From Thermoplasmata archaeon (GTDB lineage Archaea > Thermoplasmatota > Thermoplasmata > RBG-16-68-12), in the NCBI GenBank assembly GCA_036395115.1, contig DASWDU010000032.1:44368-108367 (forward strand): a DNA stretch of 64,000 nucleotides, in the 5' to 3' direction. Every line of letters starts with the position of its first letter. Position 1 is the stretch's first letter. Shown here one piece after another: positions 24,784 through 32,191 of the stretch. The notes below the pieces were generated by a model that made no database searches, was not told the DNA's origin, and worked only from the letters and a program-made list of their open reading frames with translations. The translations under genes were made by a program, and so were the position numbers.

Positions 24784-25101
24784 ATGGCGGATCTCCTCCA
24801 GACCGGCGGGATCGTGATTGCGACGGTCGCCGCGATCGTCGTCCCGTTCGTCGTGGTCCCGGAAATCCTCGAGCGAAGAGGGGGCTACAATCCCAGGAGC
24901 GGAATCGTCCGCGGCGTCGTGTGGGCGTCCTTCTTGGCAATCGTCCTCGTGCCCGCGATCGCGAGCGGCTTCCTTTTCTCCGTGACGAATCCCGTCGACT
25001 GGCTCATCTTCCTCCTCGCGATGGCGGTTGCGGTGCTGTACGACTACTACCGCTTGAACCCGGAAAAGGTCCCGTGGGCCCGCCCCAAGCCCGACCGTTG
25101 A
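24784..25101 (+). CDS. Small membrane protein
   Basis: A 105-residue protein with three hydrophobic segments (about 8-28, 44-66 and 70-87) and a basic C-terminus (NPEKVPWARPKPDR). The family is not recognised. It is divergent from the HAD-ECH fusion; a TATA-like TTGTATCC lies about 30 nt upstream of the ATG, supporting independent transcription. Confidence 0.68.
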   Translation: MADLLQTGGIVIATVAAIVVPFVVVPEILERRGGYNPRSGIVRGVVWASFLAIVLVPAIASGFLFSVTNPVDWLIFLLAMAVAVLYDYYRLNPEKVPWARPKPDR

Positions 25102-25132
25102 GCCGCTTCGACGACGTCAGCCCGGACGAGAC

Positions 25133-26455
25133 TCAGATGAAGCTCCAATCTCGAAGGACGTCCTCGAGGTTCGGGTGGCCGATCTCGTCGAGCTCGTATC
25201 GCACGTGGACGACGGGCTTCTTCGTCTTCAGGACGCGGCTCAGGTCGATCGGCGTGCCGCTCAGTACGAGGTCGCACGGCGTCGCGTCGATCGTCTCCTC
25301 GAGCTCCCGGATCTGCTTCGGGCCGTAGCCCATCGCGGGCAAGACCTTGCGGGAGTTCGGGTACTTCTTGTACGTCTCCTTGATCGAGCCGACCGCGTGG
25401 CCAACCGCGCTCACCACCTCCGCCGCGCCGAACCGCTCCGCCGCGATGAACGCCGCGCCGTACTCCATACCGCCGTGCGTCAGCGTGGGACCGTCCTCGA
25501 TCGCGAGGACCTTCTTGCCGCGAATCGGCACGGTGTCGTCTGGGGTGATGGGAGACGCGGCCTCGACCATCACGACGTCCGGGTTGAGGGAACGGACGTT
25601 CCGCTTCACGGTCTCGACATTCTCCGGCGTCGCCGAGTCGACCTTGTTGATCACGACGACATCCGCCATGCGCACGTTCGTCTCGCCCGGATAGTAGGAG
25701 AGCTCGTGGCCCGGCCGGAGCGGGTCCGCGACGACGATGTGCAGGTCCGGCTTGAAGAACGGCGTGTCGTTGTTGCCGCCGTCCCAGAGGATGATCTCCG
25801 CCTCACGCTCGGCCTGCCGCAGGATCTTCTCGTAGTCCACGCCGGCGTAGACGACCGTCCCCTTGTCGATATGCGGCTCGTACTCCTCGCGCTCCTCGAT
25901 CGTCGTCTTGTACGTGTCGAGGTCCTCGTACGTCGCGAAGCGCTCGACTGCCTGGGTCGCGAGGTCGCCGTAGGGCATCGGGTGCCGCACGACGACGACC
26001 TTCTTGCCGTGCGCCCGCAAGATGCTCGCGACGCGGCGCGTCGTCTGGCTCTTCCCGCTGCCCGTGCGGACGGCGCAGATCGCGACGACAGGCACGGCGG
26101 CCTTGAGCATCGTCGCCTGCGCCCCGAGGAGGAGGAAGTCCGCACCGTGCGCGTTCGCCAGGGCGATCCGGTGGCCGATGTACGCGTAGTCGACATCGGA
26201 GTACGAGAAGACGAGGGCCTGGGCGTGGAACCGCTCGATGAGCCGGGGCAGGTCCTCCTCCGGGAAGATCGGGACGCCGTCCGGGTACCTCGGCCCCGCG
26301 AGGGAGGCGGGGTACCTGCGAGTCTCGATGCCGGGGATTTGCGTCGCGGTGAACGCGACGACCTCATACGCCGCGTTGTCCCGGAAGTAGACGTTGAAAT
26401 TGTGGAAGTCCCGGCCCGCAGCCCCGAGGATGATCACGCGGCGCGGCTCGGCCAT
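25133..26455 (-). CDS. cpgS: Cyclic 2,3-diphosphoglycerate synthetase-like GTPase/ATPase
   Basis: A 440-residue protein matching the archaeal cDPG synthetase family: N-terminal VIILGAAGRDFHNFNVYFRD, a central P-loop CAVRTGSGKSQTTR (about 128-140), ILWDGGNNDTPFF and VVINKVDSA. The enzyme closes 2,3-diphosphoglycerate into its cyclic form with ATP, giving an osmolyte and phosphate store; some archaeal homologues have unproven roles. The length is close to that of characterised members. ATG 26455 is 30 nt below a TATA box (AAAAAGATAAG). Confidence 0.88.
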   Translation of the reverse strand: MAEPRRVIILGAAGRDFHNFNVYFRDNAAYEVVAFTATQIPGIETRRYPASLAGPRYPDGVPIFPEEDLPRLIERFHAQALVFSYSDVDYAYIGHRIALANAHGADFLLLGAQATMLKAAVPVVAICAVRTGSGKSQTTRRVASILRAHGKKVVVVRHPMPYGDLATQAVERFATYEDLDTYKTTIEEREEYEPHIDKGTVVYAGVDYEKILRQAEREAEIILWDGGNNDTPFFKPDLHIVVADPLRPGHELSYYPGETNVRMADVVVINKVDSATPENVETVKRNVRSLNPDVVMVEAASPITPDDTVPIRGKKVLAIEDGPTLTHGGMEYGAAFIAAERFGAAEVVSAVGHAVGSIKETYKKYPNSRKVLPAMGYGPKQIRELEETIDATPCDLVLSGTPIDLSRVLKTKKPVVHVRYELDEIGHPNLEDVLRDWSFI

Positions 26456-26479
26456 GGGCACGAGGAGCAGACGAAGGGG

Positions 26480-26490
26480 CTTATCTTTTT
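26480..26490 (-). promoter_or_regulatory. TATA box of cpgS
   Basis: AAAAAGATAAG on the minus strand, centred about 30 nt upstream of the cpgS ATG. Palindrome copy 1 (26539-26556) lies about 50 nt further upstream, in the region where an archaeal regulator could act on either divergent gene. Confidence 0.6.
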
Positions 26491-26538
26491 TGGCGGACCG
26501 GAGCGGGATCCCTGCTTCCCGATTGTGGCGAGAACTCT

Positions 26539-26556
26539 TTGGAAAGACCTTTCCAA
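26539..26556 (+). repeat. Palindromic repeat copy 1 (TTGGAAAG-AC-CTTTCCAA)
   Basis: Perfect 8-bp arms around a central AC, in the spacer between divergent cpgS and the 26619 gene. One further matching T/A pair extends the palindrome on both sides. Confidence 0.85.
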
Positions 26557-26618
26557 ACGGGTACTTTCGCCCACCTCCCGCTCTTGGGTTAATGTCCCCA
26601 AACGCCGATCGTGATCGC

Positions 26619-26954
26619 ATGCGAGGGATGCGGTCGTACTTGGTCCGGAAGCGTCTTCGCCGTTTTGCACAATCGCGGCGAGGTCAACCCTTAGAAGTCA
26701 TCTCGTACGATGTCCCGGGATCCGCCAACGCCACCGCGGTCGCGATTGCTCACTTCGTCTTCGGAAGGACGGATCGTGTGCGGGTCAACGGGAACACTCG
26801 TGAGTATCGGTACGCGGGCTTTATTGAGCGAGATGGGGTCGTATGGCTGGGCCAGTCCGTCTTCCTCCTGACCCCAGCACGTTCCCGTGAGCTGCAATCA
26901 TATCTCTCGGCCATGGGAGTCACATTCGAACGACTCCCCGTTCGAGTTGGATGA
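26619..26954 (+). CDS. Small hypothetical protein flanked by palindromic repeats
   Basis: A 111-residue basic protein of unknown family: a Lys/Arg-rich N-terminus (MRGMRSYLVRKRLRRFAQSRRG), a beta-rich middle (RVNGNTREYRYAGFIERDGV) and a helical end (TPARSRELQSYLSAMGVTF). It may bind nucleic acid, judging only from its charge. ATG 26619 lies about 28 nt downstream of a GGTTAATG box; ATG 26628 is an alternative. Repeat copy 1 lies upstream and copy 2 begins 8 nt after its stop. Confidence 0.6.
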   Translation: MRGMRSYLVRKRLRRFAQSRRGQPLEVISYDVPGSANATAVAIAHFVFGRTDRVRVNGNTREYRYAGFIERDGVVWLGQSVFLLTPARSRELQSYLSAMGVTFERLPVRVG

Positions 26955-26962
26955 CGCGGGTT

Positions 26963-26980
26963 TTGGAAAGACCTTTCCAA
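26963..26980 (+). repeat. Palindromic repeat copy 2
   Basis: TTGGAAAGACCTTTCCAA, identical to copy 1 and in the same orientation, 8 nt after the stop of the 26619 gene. The 184-nt stretch from here to the UDG stop has no convincing gene. Confidence 0.85.
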
Positions 26981-27078
26981 CACGCCATGACGCGCCGCTG
27001 TCGTTCCGGTGGGCTTAATTTCCGACAATCCGGCCCGACGACCGCTCCGCGCCTTCCGGCCGAGCCGCCACCTCCCAT

Positions 27079-27096
27079 TCGGAAAGACCTTTCCAA
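27079..27096 (+). repeat. Palindromic repeat copy 3
   Basis: TCGGAAAGACCTTTCCAA; one outer base differs from copies 1, 2 and 4. It starts 116 nt after copy 2 and 117 nt before copy 4. Confidence 0.85.
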
Positions 27097-27164
27097 ACGA
27101 GCCGACGAGACCACGGAGGCCGCTCACCGGTCGCACCCCGTGGCCCTACTGAACAAAGAGTTAG

Positions 27165-27908
27165 TCAGGCGGCCACGGGAGGGCGCCGTCCCGCTTTGGA
27201 AAGACCTTTCCAATCTTGGCTGTTGGATGAGATCAGGACGCTCGCAGTCCTGAAGATGCTGTCGAGCATCGCTTCCGTGAGGAGCTTCGTCTGTGTGTTC
27301 CGTTGGCTTGGATGATAAGAGGCGAGCAGGGTGACCGGCGGAATGGACCAGCGACCGGCATGGCGGAACTTCGGTCGCGGCGTGGGGACGTTGTGGCCTA
27401 GGGCCCGCCACGCGCGCAGGAAGGCGTCCATCGCCACCGCGCCAAGGGCGACGACCACACGCAAGTTCGGAAGGAGTGCGATCTCCCGCTCTATGAACGG
27501 CTGGCAGCGGGCAAACTCCACATGACTCGGCTTGTTCTGCGGCGGTGCGCACCGGACCGCCGCGACGATGTAGCAATCGTGCAGCGCGAGTCCGTCGTCC
27601 CGGGACACCGACGTGGGCTGGTTCGCGAACCCTGCGCGGTAGAGTGCGCGATACAGCCACTCGCCGCTGCGGTCGCCCGTGAACGCTCGCCCCGTGCGAT
27701 TCCCGCCATGGGCCGCCGGCGCGAGGCCAACGACGAGCACCCGCGCCTGTGGATCGCCGAAGCCCGGCACCGGGCGTCCCCAATACGTCCAGTCGCGGAA
27801 CGCGGCGCGCTTCGTGCGGGCCACGCCCTCGCGGTACCGCACGAGCCGTGGGCACCGGCGGCAAGCGACGATCTCGGAGGTCAGACGCCCGAGGTCGTCG
27901 GAGGCCAT
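27165..27908 (-). CDS. Family 5 uracil-DNA glycosylase (UDGb type)
   Basis: A 247-residue DNA-repair enzyme that removes uracil from DNA. The family motif GLAPAAHGGNRTGRAFTGD and the C-terminal SYHPSQRNTQTKLLTEAML are present, together with cysteines suitable for a [4Fe-4S] cluster (CRRCP near residue 16, and CAPP and FARCQPF further on). ATG 27908 starts the conserved fold. The last 25 residues run through palindrome copy 4 (DWKGLSKAG) and look like an acquired tail rather than part of the enzyme. Confidence 0.9.
   Translation of the reverse strand: MASDDLGRLTSEIVACRRCPRLVRYREGVARTKRAAFRDWTYWGRPVPGFGDPQARVLVVGLAPAAHGGNRTGRAFTGDRSGEWLYRALYRAGFANQPTSVSRDDGLALHDCYIVAAVRCAPPQNKPSHVEFARCQPFIEREIALLPNLRVVVALGAVAMDAFLRAWRALGHNVPTPRPKFRHAGRWSIPPVTLLASYHPSQRNTQTKLLTEAMLDSIFRTASVLISSNSQDWKGLSKAGRRPPVAA
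27196..27213 (+). repeat. Palindromic repeat copy 4, inside the UDG reading frame
   Basis: TTGGAAAGACCTTTCCAA, identical to copies 1 and 2 and in the same orientation. It lies within the last codons of the uracil-DNA glycosylase gene, where the minus strand reads DWKGLSK. Confidence 0.85.
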
Positions 27909-28117
27909 CGTCCTCCCGAATCGGATCGGGCGCAAAAGCTTCACGCCGCGGAAACCGCTAAGGCCCCCGAACGCCCCTCCGCACGTCGACGTTCTTCCTG
28001 CTCGCCTTGCCACTGCGCCTCGAGGGAGTGTCCGGCTCTCCCGTCCGCCTCGTCGCGCTGATGGAATGATCCGTCCGCGGGCAAAGGGCCTTTAGGCGAC
28101 TCCGGCCTTCCAGGCCC

Positions 28118-29383
28118 GTGACGCCGTTTCGGTGGCGAACCGTCGTCGTTGTCGTCGTCGTCGCGCTCGCGGCGGCCGTCGCCCTCGACTACATCTTGGT
28201 GTGGATCACGCAGCCCGAACCCGGACCGGGTCCCAGCAACCCGGCCGTGCAACTCGAATCCGTGCAGACCGGCCTCGCGTGGCCCATCGCCCTGGCGTTC
28301 GCATCGGACGGACGCGTGTTCTACGCGGAGCGGTACACGGGGACCATCCGGATCATCGAGGCGGGCATCGTGCTCCCGACCCCATTCTATACGCTGACGA
28401 ATACGGACACTTCGGGCGAGCGCGGGCTCCTCGGCCTCGCCCTCGACCCGGGATTCCCGGCGAGCCCGTGGGTGTACGCATACCAGACGTTCGACGATTC
28501 GGTGAACGGCACCGTCTACAATCGGATCGTGCGGATCCGGGCGAACGGCGACGTGGGGACCTCCGACTCCGTCATCCTGACGATGCCGGACCTGACCGGA
28601 GGCGTCGTCCACAACGGGGGTGTCATCGCCTTCGGGCCGGACGGGAAGCTGTACGCGGTGGTCGGAGAGAACACGTACGCCTCGCTCGCACAGAGCGGGA
28701 TGAGCCTCCTGGGGAAAGTCCTCCGGATGAATCCGGACGGAAGCCCGCCCTCGGACAATCCGTTCTACGGGAGCGGGAGCTGGGAGAACCTCGTGTACAC
28801 GTACGGGCACCGGAACATGTTCGGAGTCGCCTTCCATCCCGTCACCGGCGACGCATACGTCACGGAGAACGGGCCGGACTGCAACGACGAGGTCAACCAT
28901 CTCGAGGCGGGTCGCAACTACGGCTGGGGTCCCACGGGGTCCTGCGGGAATCCGCCTTCGCCAGCCGACACGAACAGAGATGGCCCGAGCCCCGTGATGC
29001 CGATCGCCTCGTACTCGCCGACGTTCGCTCCGACCAATGTGGCGTTCTACACGGGTTCCTTGCTCCCGGAATCTCAGAACGACCTCATCTTCGGTGCGTG
29101 GGATGGGATACAGAACGACCACGGGCTCCGCGACCTGAGGCTCACGGCGGACGGAACGGCCGTCGTGAGCCAGACGATCCTGGTGACCGCAACGGAAGGA
29201 ATCTTGGACGTGGAGATGGGTCCCGACGGCTACCTCTGGGTCACGACGCAGTCTACGATCCAACGGCTCGTCGCAGCGAACGCGACGTCGACCGATGCAG
29301 TCGCGTTCCCGGCTCTCCTCCTCGGGCCCACCCTCTCCGTCGTTCCTGAATCGCGACCATCCGCATTCTGGCGCAAGCTTTAG
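28118..29383 (+). CDS. PQQ-type soluble aldose sugar dehydrogenase-like protein
   Basis: A 421-residue exported beta-propeller protein. It has an N-terminal transmembrane anchor (VVVVVVALAAAVALDYILVW, about residues 8-27), then the sugar-dehydrogenase pattern: GLAWPIALAFASDGRVFYAER, GERGLLGLALDPGF, VVHNGGVIAFGPDGKLYAVVGE, YGHRNMFGVAF and TENGPDCNDEVNHLEAGRNYGWG. The family oxidises aldoses using PQQ and Ca2+ outside the cell. Start GTG 28118; no PQQ synthesis gene is in the window. Confidence 0.88.
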   Translation: MTPFRWRTVVVVVVVALAAAVALDYILVWITQPEPGPGPSNPAVQLESVQTGLAWPIALAFASDGRVFYAERYTGTIRIIEAGIVLPTPFYTLTNTDTSGERGLLGLALDPGFPASPWVYAYQTFDDSVNGTVYNRIVRIRANGDVGTSDSVILTMPDLTGGVVHNGGVIAFGPDGKLYAVVGENTYASLAQSGMSLLGKVLRMNPDGSPPSDNPFYGSGSWENLVYTYGHRNMFGVAFHPVTGDAYVTENGPDCNDEVNHLEAGRNYGWGPTGSCGNPPSPADTNRDGPSPVMPIASYSPTFAPTNVAFYTGSLLPESQNDLIFGAWDGIQNDHGLRDLRLTADGTAVVSQTILVTATEGILDVEMGPDGYLWVTTQSTIQRLVAANATSTDAVAFPALLLGPTLSVVPESRPSAFWRKL

Positions 29384-29452
29384 GGCCTGGTCGCGATATC
29401 CGCCCGAGGGCCCCTCGGTCAGCGGTGGGCCCGGGGCGGAGGTGCGTCGCGA

Positions 29453-30028
29453 ATGGGTTCCAGTCCGAACGTGAGGCGGGCGTTAGTTGGTGTGAGCGTG
29501 GTGTTGGCGGCATTCGTGATCGCGGCGGGCCTCAGCGGCGTGGCATCCGCCGGGCGGCCTTCAGGAGTCAGAGCCTTCCTGGTTGGCTCGGGGTTCCTCT
29601 GCGGAGAGGAAGGCGCCTGTCCGGACGTCTCGAGGGCGGATAACGGAGACACCGTCGAGATCGCAGGCGATGGCACGTTCAACCCCGCGACGCGGAACGC
29701 GACGGGCAGCGGCACGTTCGTCCATCACCTTGCGGACGGGACCGTCTTCGCCCATGGGACGTGGGACGTCGTCGGGCTCATCTCGTTCAAGTCGTTCGGG
29801 ACCGTCGACTTCGACGGCACGACGATCGAAGGGGGCCTCGCCCTCCTCCGCGTCGCGATCCACCCGAGCGAGTTCCCGGGCGTCACCTTCAGCGGCGTCC
29901 TCACGGTGGACTGCCTCGTTGGCAGTGCACCCGCAGGCGCGGACGAAGGCGTTCGCCTGAACGTCCAAGACACTCCGTTCAACTTCAACACGGAGGTCAG
30001 CGGGGAGACGCTCTTCCTCCCGCAGTAG
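29453..30028 (+). CDS. Secreted hypothetical protein
   Basis: A 191-residue protein with a clear signal peptide (about residues 1-32, ending VASA-GRPS) and a Gly/Thr-rich beta-strand body (NGDTVEIAGDGTFNPATRNA, ATGSGTFVHHLADGTVFAHG). One cysteine pair (CGEEGAC) is near the mature N-terminus. The family is not recognised. It follows the sugar dehydrogenase by 69 nt on the same strand. Confidence 0.72.
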   Translation: MGSSPNVRRALVGVSVVLAAFVIAAGLSGVASAGRPSGVRAFLVGSGFLCGEEGACPDVSRADNGDTVEIAGDGTFNPATRNATGSGTFVHHLADGTVFAHGTWDVVGLISFKSFGTVDFDGTTIEGGLALLRVAIHPSEFPGVTFSGVLTVDCLVGSAPAGADEGVRLNVQDTPFNFNTEVSGETLFLPQ

Positions 30029-30084
30029 CGCCACGGACTCGGTCCCGGAAGCCTTAGTAAGCTCGCGGACCTTTCCGCGACCCG

Positions 30085-30477
30085 ATGCCGTCGTATCGGA
30101 TCCCGAACGACGACCGCGTGCGGGCGAGTCTCGTCCGGGTGTTCAGCACGCGGCAGATCGTCGACAGCCAGCGACGGCTCAAGGCGCTCGTCGAGAAGGA
30201 CATGCGAGGGGACGAGCGCTACCGGGTCGGGGAACCGCGGCTCCGGCTCCTGGCGATCGACTCGGGCCTCGTGGACCTCGAAATCAATTGCCGCGACACG
30301 GACGAGATGCGGTCCCTCGTCAAGTGTCCCGTGTGCGGGGCGCGGCTCAAGAAGGTCCGGAACATGACGGTGTACGGCGGGACCGTGACCCTGGGCTATC
30401 GCTGCGAACGGTGCAAATACTGGACGGGCCTGAAGCGGCGCGTGCCGACGCGGTACGTGTTCACGAGGCGGGCGTGA
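30085..30477 (+). CDS. Zinc-ribbon protein coupled to the MBL-fold nuclease
   Basis: A 130-residue archaeal protein: a helical, charged N-terminal half (RIPNDDRVRASLVRVFSTRQIVDSQRRLKALVEKD) and a C-terminal zinc ribbon with CPVCG and CERCKYW (about residues 82-110). Its TGA stop overlaps the ATG of the beta-lactamase-fold gene (TGATG). Nucleic-acid binding in RNA or DNA processing is suggested by the ribbon and by the partner, but is not shown. Confidence 0.78.
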   Translation: MPSYRIPNDDRVRASLVRVFSTRQIVDSQRRLKALVEKDMRGDERYRVGEPRLRLLAIDSGLVDLEINCRDTDEMRSLVKCPVCGARLKKVRNMTVYGGTVTLGYRCERCKYWTGLKRRVPTRYVFTRRA

Positions 30478-31436
30478 TGCGGGTTCGTTATGAGGGTGGC
30501 TTCCTCGTTCAGGAGGCGCTCAAGGAGGTGATCCTCGACCCGGTCCGCAAGACGCCCGGGAGCGTCGTGAGCCACGGGCACATGGACCACCTGACGTCGG
30601 GCGGCGTGATGACGCCGGAGACGCTCGAGGTCCTCCGCGTCCGACGCGGATCGGGGAGCGGCGTCGCCTTGCCCTACGGTCGGGAGGTCGAGATGAACGG
30701 CTTCCGCGTCACCCTGAAGGACGCGGGACACGTGTTCGGATCCGCCATGGCGCGCGTCGACGACCTCCTGTACACGGGCGACTTCAATCCGGAAGGCGGG
30801 GCGACGTGCGGCCGCGCCCGGCCCGAGCACGTGCAGACGCTGGTCGTCGACGCGACGTACGGTCGGCCCGGATTCAGCTTCCCGCCGAAGCACGACGTCG
30901 AATCGGACCTCCTGACCTGGCTCGAGATGGAGCTCGCGAGCGGGCCGGTCGCCTTGGGAGGGTACGAGTTCGGCAAGAGCCAGGAACTGATCGCCCTCGC
31001 GAACCGCCTCGGCGTCGAGGTCGCCGTCTCCGACACGATCGCGGACCTGGCGGACGTCTACGTGCGGCACGGCATCCCGCTCCGATACCGGCGGATCTCC
31101 GGGATCGCGGAGGCGGAACGAAACGACCCGCGCGTCTACGTCCTGCCGCCGGGATGGCTGCGCCCCCCGCTCGACGACAGCGTCTCGTGGCTTGGGTCGA
31201 TCGGCCTGCGGTCCGCATACGTGAGCGGCTGGTGCGCGTTCTTCGACTACACGCGCCGCTACGGCCTGGACGCGCAGTTCCCGCTGAGCGACCATGGCGA
31301 CTTCGAGGACGTCATCGACTTCATCGCCGCGTGCGGTCCGCGGCGCGTGTACACGGCGTTCAGCAATGCGAGAGACCTCGCGAAGGCGGTCGAACGCCGC
31401 CTCAAGATCAAGGCCGAGGCGCTGCTCACGAGGTGA
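30477..31436 (+). CDS. Metallo-beta-lactamase fold exonuclease-like protein
   Basis: A 319-residue MBL-fold protein related to archaeal mRNA 3'-end processing / CPSF-like exonucleases. The metal motif SHGHMDHLT is followed by KDAGHVFGSAM and YTGDFNPEGG; later histidine/aspartate residues (PLSDHGDFEDVIDF) complete the site as in the beta-CASP branch. The C-terminus (GPRRVYTAFSNARDLAKAVER) also fits. It is translationally coupled to the zinc-ribbon gene and followed after 4 nt by a PPC-domain gene. Confidence 0.85.
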   Translation: MRVRYEGGFLVQEALKEVILDPVRKTPGSVVSHGHMDHLTSGGVMTPETLEVLRVRRGSGSGVALPYGREVEMNGFRVTLKDAGHVFGSAMARVDDLLYTGDFNPEGGATCGRARPEHVQTLVVDATYGRPGFSFPPKHDVESDLLTWLEMELASGPVALGGYEFGKSQELIALANRLGVEVAVSDTIADLADVYVRHGIPLRYRRISGIAEAERNDPRVYVLPPGWLRPPLDDSVSWLGSIGLRSAYVSGWCAFFDYTRRYGLDAQFPLSDHGDFEDVIDFIAACGPRRVYTAFSNARDLAKAVERRLKIKAEALLTR

Positions 31437-31440
31437 GCCC

Positions 31441-31860
31441 ATGGACAGCCGAAGGGAAGGCAACACCGTCCTGCTGAAACTCTCTGACGGGGAGGATCTC
31501 TTCCCGAGCATCGAGGCGACCGCGACGACGCACGGACTGGAGAACGGCTCCGTCCTCTGGGGGATCGGGATGGTCCAAGACTTCGAGATCGGGTTCTTCG
31601 GGCCGAGCGGCTACGAGAAATCCGCGTTCCGGGACCGTCACGAGCTCCTCGCGTTGCACGGCAGCATCGCGATGCGCGGCGACCCGAAGCTCCATCTCCA
31701 CATCGCGGTCGGAAGGCCGGACCACGGCGTCCTCGGTGGCCACCTGTTCCGTGCGAGGACCGCGGTCGTGAACGAGATCCAGTTGGTGCGCTTCGACACG
31801 ATCCAGATGAACCGCGTGTTCAACGAAAGGACGGGGCTGCGGGAGCTCGTCCTCGAGTGA
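31441..31860 (+). CDS. PPC (DUF296) domain DNA-binding-type protein
   Basis: A 139-residue protein made of one PPC domain: VLLKLSDGEDLFPSIEATAT, GSVLWGIGMVQDFEIGFF, LLALHGSIAM, KLHLHIAVGRPDHGVLGGHLF. The family trimerises; bacterial and archaeal members are often fused to or paired with DNA-binding proteins, and the histidine cluster (LHLHI and GGHLF) may hold a metal. Third gene of the 30085-31860 cluster. Confidence 0.87.
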   Translation: MDSRREGNTVLLKLSDGEDLFPSIEATATTHGLENGSVLWGIGMVQDFEIGFFGPSGYEKSAFRDRHELLALHGSIAMRGDPKLHLHIAVGRPDHGVLGGHLFRARTAVVNEIQLVRFDTIQMNRVFNERTGLRELVLE

Positions 31861-31881
31861 ACCCGCCGTCGCGGTCGCCCC

Positions 31882-32085
31882 TCACTCCCATGTCGCCCTC
31901 TCGATCTCACGTTCCACTTTCGTCTTCTTCCGGAACGCGCGGTAGTGGTCCTTGCAGAGGTGGACGCGCCGGGGTTCGCCGATCAGCTTCAGCTCCGGCA
32001 GGGCTTCCTTCACCTTTCGCGTCGAGAGGGACCGTTTCGCCGCCTTCCCGCAATCCACGACGCCGCACACCTCGTCCGGGGCCAC
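31882..32085 (-). CDS. Small Cys/His protein, probable zinc finger
   Basis: A 67-residue protein with CGVVDCGKAAKRSL near its N-terminus and LCKDHYRAFRKKTK near its C-terminus, that is two cysteines, then Cys and His, a plausible single zinc site, with a strongly basic centre. GTG 32085 is 25 nt downstream of a TATA box (CAAATATC, 32107-32114), so the transcript is probably leaderless. The long N-terminal extension that is open in this frame lies upstream of the promoter and was rejected. Confidence 0.7.
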   Translation of the reverse strand: MAPDEVCGVVDCGKAAKRSLSTRKVKEALPELKLIGEPRRVHLCKDHYRAFRKKTKVEREIERATWE

Positions 32086-32106
32086 GTTGGCGGCGATGCC
32101 TGGCCC

Positions 32107-32114
32107 GATATTTG
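32107..32114 (-). promoter_or_regulatory. TATA box of the small zinc-finger gene
   Basis: CAAATATC on the minus strand, centred 25 nt upstream of the GTG at 32085; it decides the start of that gene. Confidence 0.6.
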
Positions 32115-32191
32115 TACGTGTGCGGTCCGTGATTCCGCCGACCTTCTCCGATGCGGGCCCCGCAAGCTGTGACGGCACGGTGGCGCGCGGG

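Noticed and set aside
26539..27213. The four palindromes as a CRISPR array
   Set aside because: The repeats are 18 bp and spacings are 424, 116 and 117 bp, with a gene between two of them; no cas gene is present.
26951..27253. A 100-codon plus-strand frame across palindromes 2-4
   Set aside because: Its sequence is largely three translated copies of the repeat plus antisense UDG; no domain or promoter supports it.
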